From Phytophthora colocasiae (lineage: Eukaryota > Oomycota > Peronosporomycetes > Peronosporales > Peronosporaceae): a stretch of DNA of 64,000 nt. The DNA lies in the NCBI GenBank assembly GCA_018806915.1, contig JAGKQI010000020.1:868001-932000 (forward strand). The letters are read 5' to 3'. The stretch's first letter is position 1. The number at the start of each line of letters is the position of its first letter. Below, piece by piece: positions 37,701-45,519 of this stretch. The translations under genes and the position numbers were made by a program. Under the pieces are notes generated by a model that had not been told where the DNA came from, searched no databases, and worked only from the letters and a program-made list of their open reading frames with translations.

Positions 37701-38998
37701 AGAATGGCGTTGACATCAGGCTCTGCATCGACTACAGGTTGGTGAACAGCCTGACGAGGTTGATGGTATATCCTATGCCTCTCATCAACGATCTACTGGA
37801 GGATCTCGACGCCGTGTTCTCTCGACATGGCCAGTGGGTTTTGGGTTGTCTCCATGACGGATCGCGCAAGAGCCATCTCGGCATTTATCACCCCGTTTGG
37901 ATTGTTCGAGTGGAACCGGATGCCGTTTGGACTCAAGAATGCCCCGCAGATCTACCAGCGTTTGTTGGACAACACCCTCTATGGGTTCCTACGGATCCCG
38001 TCCACGGCCGGATCCGGATCCGCGTTGGATCTCTTCCGAGATGGGATCCGGAGAGGAATGGTGAACAGTCTGTACTTGGACGAAGATCGTACATCGACGA
38101 CATCTTAGTGACTGCCGGATCCTGGGATCACCTGTGTGAGCGAGTGCGTTTACTGCTGGAAGCCTGTGACAAGTGGAACTTGTCGATCAGCGTGGCCAAG
38201 AGTTTCTGGGGTCTGAAGAAGGTCGATTACCTGGGACACCGAGTGTCTAGCGAAGGACTAGAGGCACATCCGAAGGACCGAGAAGCGCTGGTGGATCTTG
38301 CGTTCCCGAGATCGCTGCGCGCTATGCAATCTTTCCTGGGTAGCCTAAACTACTACGCTCGATTCATCGAGGACATGGCGGTCTACGCGTCGGTACTCTA
38401 CGAACTGAGGGAGGTCGACTTCGCGGAGTTGAGGTCCAGCCGCAAGATCCTGCAGCCAACCGACTCTGTGATCAAGGATCCCGAGGACCCGTCGAACCCG
38501 AGAGATCCGAATGAGAAGTGGATCCGTGCTTCAGCCGCCTTCGAGGCCCTGAAGAGGAAGATCGCTATGACTCCTACGCTTCGGCATTTCGATCCCGACA
38601 AGCAACCGGTGGTGATTGTCTACGCCAGTGAGTGGGCCATCTCAGCTTCCCTGACGCAGGATCATGATGGGATCTACATGCCGGTGATGTTCGTTAGCAG
38701 ATCCCTGAAACCGAACGAAGTGAACTATGGGATCGTAGAGAAGGAGGTGCTGGCCTTGCTAAGGATCCTGGATCTCGGATATTCCATGTTGGTTGGACGA
38801 CGGATCCGGGTCCTAACCAGGCACTCTACTCTCCGGTGGTTGTTCCGTTCTACCGGACTACAAGGAAGGTTGGGCCAATGGGCGGCGCTGTTATCGCCTT
38901 GGGCTTTGGAGATCACGAAGTGCACGAAGGGGAGGACGAGATCCTCGGATCCCTTGTCGCAAGTATCACCCCGAGATCCGAGGTGGATCAAGCTCTAG
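34729..38998 (+). pseudogene. pol: Pol N-terminal part: linker, aspartic protease, acidic spacer, RT, RNase H
   Basis: After the frameshift site the -1 frame is open, but the protease lies in a third frame (open from 34,982), so two further shifts occur near 34,940-35,010. The protease has LLDSGSEVSIID and AILGMDF. A Pro/Asp/Ser-rich, GATC-dense spacer of about 500 residues follows. RT starts near 37,380 and includes LCIDYRLVNSLT and YIDD (near 38,092). The palm segment holding LDMASG, ITPFGLFEW and MPFGLKNAP is in another frame (37,819 to about 38,080), so two compensating indels replace it in the long ORF. RNase H (ASEWAISASLTQ, FVSRSLKPNEVNY) follows. The polymerase would be inactive as read. 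Confidence 0.85.
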
Positions 38999-39768
38999 TG
39001 AACATCGCCCCGAGGAAAGAGCCACGCCGAGCGATCCAGATGCCAGTACCGACCGTAGGACCGGAGGAAGAGTTGTGGGTGGTTAGTTTCGACGGATCCG
39101 CCAGGGTGAAACGTGGCGGAGGATCCTTCAGCGCGATCGTCTGGAAGTTACCTGAATGGAGGGTGATTAAGGCAGCATCTCGATACGCAGAGAACCTGAC
39201 AGTCAACGAAGCAGAGTATAACGGACTTCTATTATGCTTCGAGTTACTCGAGGATCTGGCTAAGGGGCGACTTGTTATCTGCGGAGATTCGAATCTGGTG
39301 ATCCGCCAGATGCGCGGCGAGATCGACTGTAAAGCGCCGGCCCTGACGTTACTGAGACAGAAGGCGCTAATGCGGCTTCGGGATTGGCCGGATCACGACC
39401 TGCTACATGTGAAGCGAGCGTGGAACGCAAGCGCCGACAGCTTGGCCAGTGCAGCATTGCAACGAGAGAGCGGGATTACAGTCGACCAAGGGGCGGACCA
39501 CGAGGATCTCGTCACTTTGAATCGGTTGGATGAGATTCTGACCTCGGGATCCGAGGATCCGACACCACGGATCAGTGCAGTGGCTACTCGAAGACAAACC
39601 AGAGAAGGGCGACCCCGAGTACTCGACGAGGAGTCCGTGCAACGGCTGAGGATCGACCGGATCCGACAAGCCCAGGACGAAGAAACATGGATCTTCAACC
39701 TGAAGTCGTTTCTGCGGGGACAGCTGACGGATCTGACTGCGGCCGAAGCCAAACGTGCCGTCTGCTAG
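38930..39768 (+). CDS. Second RNase H domain (archaeal-type position) of pol, frame-shifted segment
   Basis: The frame switches near 38,930 (ACGAAGGGGAGGACGAG). The segment encodes a complete RNase HI fold with all four acidic residues: D in SFDGSAR, E in NEAEYNG, D in CGDSNLV and D in NASADSLA. It follows the ordinary gypsy RNase H and precedes the integrase. This dual arrangement is known in plant Tat and oomycete gypsy elements, where the extra copy is of archaeal type and is thought to take over RNase H function. It ends at TAG 39,766, while the integrase continues in a different frame. Assignment to the archaeal type is from position and overall look, not from a tree. Confidence 0.82.
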
Positions 39769-39990
39769 CAGACAATTTCGAGTTGGACGAGGATGAGCTG
39801 TTGTTCTATTGCACGCCGTCACGAAGGGCCGAAGCCGATCGAGATGGATTATTACGACTGGTTATACCGGAGACGCTCCAGGCGGACCTGCTGCATCACT
39901 ATCATAGCAGTCTAGAAGGAGGACATCAAGGATCGGCCGTACGTACCAGAGGATCAAGGACCACTTCTACTGGAGAGGACTTTTCAGATC
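39760..39990 (+). pseudogene. Integrase zinc-binding (H2C2) segment
   Basis: Encodes LLADNFELDEDELLFYC, then LLHHYHSSLEGGHQG, the HH part of the integrase H2C2 finger. The frame differs from both neighbours. The CC part (CVDCETGKG) is in the frame of the integrase core, so an indel near 39,935 splits the finger. Confidence 0.8.
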
Positions 39991-39991
39991 C

Positions 39992-41266
39992 GTGCAGCAA
40001 TTTGTCGGTGAATGCGTGGATTGTGAGACGGGCAAGGGGCGACCTACGATCCGTGGAGTGTCGCCAGGCAACATTCAAGCCACCTACCCGTTTCAAGTGA
40101 TCGCCATGGATCATATACCCTCGCTACCAAGATCCAAGAACGGGAACACCGAGCTTCTAGTATGGGTGGACCTCTTCACTGGTTACGTGATCGTCAATGC
40201 TAATAACTCACGAACAGCTCAAGCTGTGGCGGAGTCCTATGAGATCTGTGTGTTTCGTCGATTCGGCGCCAGCCAGGTGATCCGGCACGACCGAGAACCC
40301 GGGTTCATGTCCGATTTTTTTCGTGCTTTCAACCGGATCCTAGGCCAGCGCCAGAGAGCCACTATGGCTTATCGACCACAGTCGAACGGCACGGCTGAAC
40401 GGATGGTACAGACGATTACTCGAGCAATCAAGATGTATGTTCAGGATCCCGACCAGAGAGATTGGGACGAGTATGCCGAACGCTTGACCTTTGCTTTGAA
40501 CACTGCACAAGACCGGACTAGGGGTGACACGCCGTTCTACCTCGCCCATGGCTGGGATCCCAAGACAACTCTGGAGGCAACACTATCCGTAGAAAGTACC
40601 GGACGCCGAGATACCGATCCACGACGTTGGAGGTATCAGATCCAGCGACACTACCAACTGGCCAGGGCTGAGGTGAATGACCGCTTGAAGCAGGCGATCT
40701 CGGATCGTGCCGACCGGCAGAACGAAGCGGCGACTCAACACTCCATCGAGGCCGGATCCCAAGTGTGGCTGTTCTTAGACAGAGTCAAGGAAGGGTACGC
40801 CAAGAAACTGGCTCACCTGTGGCATGGACCGTTCCGTGTGGCGGAAATGACGAATGAGTATGCAGCTCGCTTGGAAATCGTGGGTACAGACTACCACTTG
40901 TTTCCGGTGGTGCACATCTCCAAGTTGAAGCCTGTCAGGACATTTCCAGACCGACCGAAGATCCAGCTGACGGTGGACGAAGCGGATCGTTTAGACTTCG
41001 ACGAAGCCTTGATACCGGAGGACAGCTGGGAGCGTGTTCTGGAAGATGGCGAGTTTGAAGTCGAGCGGATCGCGGACGTCCGGACCGGACGACCCACTCG
41101 GTATGGCCGGATCCGACGAGAGTTCCAAGTTTTCTGGAAAGGGTACGAGGACCCTACCTGGGTAGATGAAGCAGACCTGAACTGCGGCGCGTTACTGCAT
41201 GAGTTCCTCCAAGAACGGAGCAAAAGGAACCGCTTCCAAGCGATGCAGTCTCATGAAGAGGAGTAG
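39992..41266 (+). CDS. Integrase core and chromodomain of pol
   Basis: About 424 codons with the DDE triad: D in AMDHIPSL, D in RHDREPGF and E in SNGTAERMVQT. A GPF/SH3-like region (LWHGPFRVAEM, HISKLKPVR) follows. The end is a chromodomain: FEVERIADVR, then FQVFWKGYEDPTWVDEADL. Chromodomains steer integration to marked chromatin, here possibly repeat-rich DNA such as the Helitron it hit. The frame is intact to TAG 41,266. The first in-frame codon used here (GTG, Val) is not a real start; the protein is part of Pol. Confidence 0.9.
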   Translation: MQQFVGECVDCETGKGRPTIRGVSPGNIQATYPFQVIAMDHIPSLPRSKNGNTELLVWVDLFTGYVIVNANNSRTAQAVAESYEICVFRRFGASQVIRHDREPGFMSDFFRAFNRILGQRQRATMAYRPQSNGTAERMVQTITRAIKMYVQDPDQRDWDEYAERLTFALNTAQDRTRGDTPFYLAHGWDPKTTLEATLSVESTGRRDTDPRRWRYQIQRHYQLARAEVNDRLKQAISDRADRQNEAATQHSIEAGSQVWLFLDRVKEGYAKKLAHLWHGPFRVAEMTNEYAARLEIVGTDYHLFPVVHISKLKPVRTFPDRPKIQLTVDEADRLDFDEALIPEDSWERVLEDGEFEVERIADVRTGRPTRYGRIRREFQVFWKGYEDPTWVDEADLNCGALLHEFLQERSKRNRFQAMQSHEEE

Positions 41267-41444
41267 CCGAGGTGGTGGATCTTCTATTGGTGAGGGCGCT
41301 CGCCAATGTGGAAGAAGAAGACTGGCAGCCTACTGCGAGTGGACGCGTTGTGTATTTACATGTGAAGAAAAGAAGGGTGACCTCTGAGTGGGGATCGGAT
41401 GCCAGCTAGGTCGATGCCCGATCACTTACTCGGATCTCCAAGTC
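41267..41444. other. Short untranslated gap after pol
   Basis: 178 nt between the pol stop and the 21-bp array; no feature recognised. Confidence 0.6.
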
Positions 41445-42112
41445 GGATCCTTGAGTTCTGAAGGCGGATCCTTGGGTCCTGAAGGCGGATCCTTGGGTTT
41501 TGAAGACGGATCCTGGGATTTTGAAGCTGGATCCTTGGGTTCTGAAGGCGGATCCTTGGGTCCTGAGGGCGGATCCTTGGCTTCTGAAGTCGGATCCTTG
41601 GGTTCTGAAGTTGGATCCTTGGGTTCTGAAGGCGGATCCTTGGGTTCTGAAGTCGGATCCTTGGGTTCTGAAGGCGGATCCTTGGGTTCTGAAGGCGGAC
41701 CCTTGGGTTTTGAAGACGGATCCTGGGATTTTGAAGCTGGATCCTTGGGTCCTGAAGTCGGATCCTTGGGTTCTGAAGGCGGATCCTTGGGTTTTGAAGA
41801 CGGATCCTGGGATTTTGAAGCTGGATCCTTGGGTTCTGAAGGCGGATCCTTGGGTACTGCGGGCGGATCCTTGGCTTCTGAAGTCGGATCCTTGGGTTCT
41901 GAAGTTGGATCCTTGGGTTCTGAAGGCGGATCCTTGGGTTCTGAAGTCGGATCCTTGGGTTCTGAAGGCGGATCCTTGGGTTTTGAAGACGGATCCTGGG
42001 ATTTTGAAGCTGGATCCTTGGGTCCTGAAGTCGGATCCTTGGGTTCTGAAGGCGGATCCTTGGGTCCTGAAGGTGGATCCTTGGGTTCTGAAGGCGGGAT
42101 CCTCGGATTTTG
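41445..42112. repeat. 21-bp GGATCC tandem array (about 32 units)
   Basis: Consensus GGATCCTTGGGTTCTGAAGG plus one base, period 21. Variants include a GGATCCTGGGATTTTGAAGC type that recurs in a fixed order, so there is a higher-order repeat. Two + frames and one - frame stay open across it only because the unit is 7 codons without stops (GSLGSEG in one frame). It sits between the two oppositely oriented genes of the element, both of which end towards it. Confidence 0.93.
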
Positions 42113-42245
42113 AAGTTAGATCCTGGGGCCCTCTGTCAATGGGTCTCACTATCATTGCTTGGGCGATTTGAAGTTAGAGTGTGCGGATCCTGAGCGAAGA
42201 AAGCCTGAGTGGACGAGAAGAATATATGGAGTTAAGTAACGCAGC

Positions 42246-45200
42246 CTACAGAGGTTGGGGTCTGGCAGCGTCGGGATCGAACCCCGGCAGCGAGCGGACG
42301 AACTTCATGGAGAGTCGACTGGCACCGAAGCTGGGATGGGAGGATCCGGAACGGTAGTGGGTACGCCAAGGATCCTGACGATCGCAATCTTCAAGAGCGG
42401 CAACAAGGTTTTGTGGAGGATCCGCTCCTGCAGCGACGGCTTCAGCTCCCGGATACCAAGTGGTATCTTCCAAAGGCAGTGGGAAGTGAATGAAGTGTGG
42501 GTCCAACCAGAGATCCAAGTCACAACACCCGGTTAGGCGCATCCTTTCGAATATCTTGTTCTGCAGCTTGCGATAATTATCCCGCGCGTGAGATCCACGA
42601 TTCTTCCTGCGACGATAGAAACCTGCGAACCAGCTATCCGTCTTGCGTAGTTCGGTAGAGATGGGGAATGAATGCGTGGATTCCCAAACCGCTTGGAGAT
42701 TGGCAGACTCAAACGCATCATACCAACTCAAGATCTCCGCAAGTCGAGGCGACAGATCCTCCTGGAAGGTATGAGGGGGCGGAGCTTGAGACTGGAGGTC
42801 CTTCCACGGCTCCGTCGCGTACAACTGAGTAATATGGGCTTGGGAGATGAGATCAGGAACGTAACTGCCCCGATCCAACGCACCACGGCCGATACGGAGC
42901 GGGAACAACCACCCAGGACGACGACAAGCGGTCAAACCACTGGCGGAAAGCGTCCGGAGACTCAGCTGGCTAACTTCGCTCGCGATCCAAGGTGCCATTT
43001 CTTCGGAAGCCATTGGGCGAGGATCTCGGGCGGCAGGAACAAACTCCTTCAACGGACCAAAGGCTTCAAACTGCAGGTTTTCAACGTTTCCACGAGAGCC
43101 CGTCTCGGGAGCTGCTGGGGATGTAGGTGACGAACGGCTGGACCCGTTATCAGGCGGAGCAGTTGAAGCATCGCCGATCTCGATAGGAGCGGATGCTGAC
43201 CCCTCCCCGGATGAACGCCGACGTAATTCTGACCGGGAGCGCAACTTGGCGACCCGTACCTGCTCGTCCTCGGACCCTTCCGACTCCCCATCTGAGCTGG
43301 CTTCTCGGTCACCTGGTACGGCTGATCCGGGCGAATTCCCCTCGCCGGAATCTTGTGGCTTCTTTCGGCTTCTGATAGCGGGGGCCTTGAGAACCGCTGG
43401 GTCAGGGACCTTCGTTTTTTCACTTGAAGGAGGCTCTTCGGTGGGCTGGTTTGGAGCTACTCCAGGTTCGGAATCGGCGGAGTCTGGATCCCGCCCCGAA
43501 CACTCTTCCCTTGCGTCCCCAAAGTCAAAATCCGGATGTTTCTCCGTGTCGTTCCCCTCTGTGTAGACGGGAGTAGGCGTGGGCTGGGACGTGACGTCGG
43601 AAGACTTCGCAGGGCTGGCGCAGCGTGGGACCTTAGGGGGAGGTTCTTCTGTTGAAGAAGAAACGTCGCTGTGTCGACGTTTAGAAGAAGAAGACCCCTT
43701 GGCAGTGGACGTCTCCGACTGTACGCTCGGCGCACTGGACGAGCTGCGCATCGCCATAGAAGCGATCGACGCCAGATTACGAAGAGCTGCGGTACGCTCG
43801 TCAATGACGCTACGGTGTTCCTCCTCCAGGGCAGTATGCTCCTGTCTGAGTGCGTTATGCTTCGCCTTGAGGTCTTGATGACTTCCGCGGAGACGCTTGA
43901 GATGTTCTTGGTCGACCGATGCTTGCGCCATCGACGCCGTCAACTGCTCGTTTTTCCCCTTCAGACGCTGGATCTCAACCCCTTGATCCCGAATGATCTG
44001 GTCTTTCCCGGCGAAGACTTGTCTCGCTTGGTCTCGCTCAAGAGTTACGGTGGAAGTTTTCTGTGTGGCCTTGTCCAGAGCTTGGGTCGCCTGATCTCGC
44101 ACGCGAAGAGCTTGATCTCGCTCATTTGACACGCGATCCAATTCCTGGGAGACCGCGGCGGACCTCCGCGCAGCCTCGTCACGCTCAAGGCGTGACCGAT
44201 CGAGATCCGCACTCATCTTCTGCTGGTCCGGCGTTTGGCTCCGGATCCTGTCGAGCTCGCGCTTGGCTCTCTCTCTGGCTTGGTCCGCACGATCCCGTCG
44301 ATCATTCGCTTCCCGTAGATCATCTTCGGCCCGCTTGAGACGTTTCTCGGCGCTCCGACGCTTGAGCGCGTTGTCCTCAGCCCGTCTCTGCTGACGTTCC
44401 ATCTCTTCCCGAGCGCTGAAGTTCTCCCGTTCCAAGCGCGTAAGGTCTTCGTGGGCTCGGTTAAACTTCTGAAGGGTATGTGCATGTACCCGGTGAAGAT
44501 CTTCACGTCTGCGCTCCGATTTGGCGAGAAGTCCTTCCAACTCAGCGATCCTCTCTTTCTGGACATGAAGTTCTAGCTTGAGCGAGTCGACCGTCTTGGC
44601 AAGATTCTGTTGGGAGAGTTGCTTGAGCGACTCGCGCAGCTGATCCCGGTGGGCCCGGAGGCTTTCGATCTTATGCGCTTGTTGATCGCAACGGATAGCA
44701 GCCTCTGCGAGCTGGACGCTGGTGCGATTACGTTCGAGCTCCGCTGCATCTCGCGCGGCCTCCACCGCTCGTAGCTGAGTTTCCAGATCGTTCGCACGCT
44801 CCAGTAGCTCCGAGGACTCTTCACGCTGATCCTCGAGATCTTGGACCAATCGGACTACCGAAGGATTCTCCACTGAGACATCTTCCCCAGCAATCTGCTG
44901 CTCGAGCCCCACCGTATAATCTTGCAAAACGGCGTAGGCTTCTGCCGAAGACACTTCCAGATCGGAATACCGGACCTTGAGAGTGTCCAATTCGCGCAGG
45001 CGATCCTTGAGCCGATCCAGATCCTGCACCGCTTCCGCTTCTTTCTGTTTCGCTAACCGGAGAGCAGCTTGGGACACATTGTACCGGTGCTGCGTGAAAT
45101 CGATGAAGGCTTGGGCAACGTTCAGGCGGGGTTGCAGCATGTTGTGGAGTTCTTCGTTATGGCGGCGCGCTGCGGTCAGATCATGGAGCACTTGTTGGTA

Positions 45201-45416
45201 GCTGTCCTGCATCTCGTTATACCCAGCAGCGAGAGACTGGAGCGAGGCAATGGCATCATACACTGGATCCAGATCTGGAACCGTGGGGGTCGTAGCCGCA
45301 GCGGGGTCGGAAGGGGCTTGGTCGCAATGAGGACAAGGGGGCTGGGCCGCAGAACGATCTTGGCCGAAGAACACCTTGGTGTACGCGGAGGAACTAGCGT
45401 CGTCGGACCGATCCAT
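42246..45416 (-). CDS. Antisense coiled-coil protein of the LTR element, 1056 aa
   Basis: A single uninterrupted ORF on the strand opposite gag-pol, starting 104 nt inside the 3' LTR and ending just past the 21-bp array. Residues 1-60 hold CPHCDQAP. About 60-560 is almost continuous charged heptad coiled coil (ERAKRELDRIR, RLERENFSAREEMERQ). About 560-780 is Ser/Pro/Glu-rich and disordered with basic stretches (SSSSKRRHS, RSRKKPQ) that could be nuclear signals. About 800-1056 is a Trp-rich, probably globular C-terminal domain (SWYDAFES, DSWFAGFYRRRKN, CDLDLWLDPHFIHFPLPLED). I recognise no family. It shares the GATC richness of the rest of the element, so it belongs to it. Antisense ORFs at this place are known in plant Tat-type elements. 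Confidence 0.8.
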   Translation of the reverse strand: MDRSDDASSSAYTKVFFGQDRSAAQPPCPHCDQAPSDPAAATTPTVPDLDPVYDAIASLQSLAAGYNEMQDSYQQVLHDLTAARRHNEELHNMLQPRLNVAQAFIDFTQHRYNVSQAALRLAKQKEAEAVQDLDRLKDRLRELDTLKVRYSDLEVSSAEAYAVLQDYTVGLEQQIAGEDVSVENPSVVRLVQDLEDQREESSELLERANDLETQLRAVEAARDAAELERNRTSVQLAEAAIRCDQQAHKIESLRAHRDQLRESLKQLSQQNLAKTVDSLKLELHVQKERIAELEGLLAKSERRREDLHRVHAHTLQKFNRAHEDLTRLERENFSAREEMERQQRRAEDNALKRRSAEKRLKRAEDDLREANDRRDRADQARERAKRELDRIRSQTPDQQKMSADLDRSRLERDEAARRSAAVSQELDRVSNERDQALRVRDQATQALDKATQKTSTVTLERDQARQVFAGKDQIIRDQGVEIQRLKGKNEQLTASMAQASVDQEHLKRLRGSHQDLKAKHNALRQEHTALEEEHRSVIDERTAALRNLASIASMAMRSSSSAPSVQSETSTAKGSSSSKRRHSDVSSSTEEPPPKVPRCASPAKSSDVTSQPTPTPVYTEGNDTEKHPDFDFGDAREECSGRDPDSADSEPGVAPNQPTEEPPSSEKTKVPDPAVLKAPAIRSRKKPQDSGEGNSPGSAVPGDREASSDGESEGSEDEQVRVAKLRSRSELRRRSSGEGSASAPIEIGDASTAPPDNGSSRSSPTSPAAPETGSRGNVENLQFEAFGPLKEFVPAARDPRPMASEEMAPWIASEVSQLSLRTLSASGLTACRRPGWLFPLRIGRGALDRGSYVPDLISQAHITQLYATEPWKDLQSQAPPPHTFQEDLSPRLAEILSWYDAFESANLQAVWESTHSFPISTELRKTDSWFAGFYRRRKNRGSHARDNYRKLQNKIFERMRLTGCCDLDLWLDPHFIHFPLPLEDTTWYPGAEAVAAGADPPQNLVAALEDCDRQDPWRTHYRSGSSHPSFGASRLSMKFVRSLPGFDPDAARPQPL

Positions 45417-45499
45417 TTTCGCCGAAGTGAGGATTTGAAGAAGTGGTGGATCGGACCGAGAATTTGTATGGGAACGACGTGATGCCGTCGTGCGGCAAC

Positions 45500-45519
45500 A
45501 ACCTCGTCCCAGGGGCGAT
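45500..45519 (+). promoter_or_regulatory. Position of the polypurine tract, weak
   Basis: The bases before the 3' LTR (CCCAGGGGCGAT) hold only a short purine run, AGGGG. A plus-strand primer is expected here, but this is a poor match. Confidence 0.3.

Noticed and set aside
35128..37728. Several minus-strand ORFs of 80-170 codons opposite pol
   Set aside because: Shadows of the GC-rich pol frame; none has a start context or recognisable domain, unlike the 1056-codon antisense gene.
41388..42171. Long ORFs of 220-250 codons on both strands across the 21-bp array
   Set aside because: The 21-bp unit is 7 codons without stops in several frames, so the open frames follow from the repeat. No start context or non-repeat domain supports a protein.
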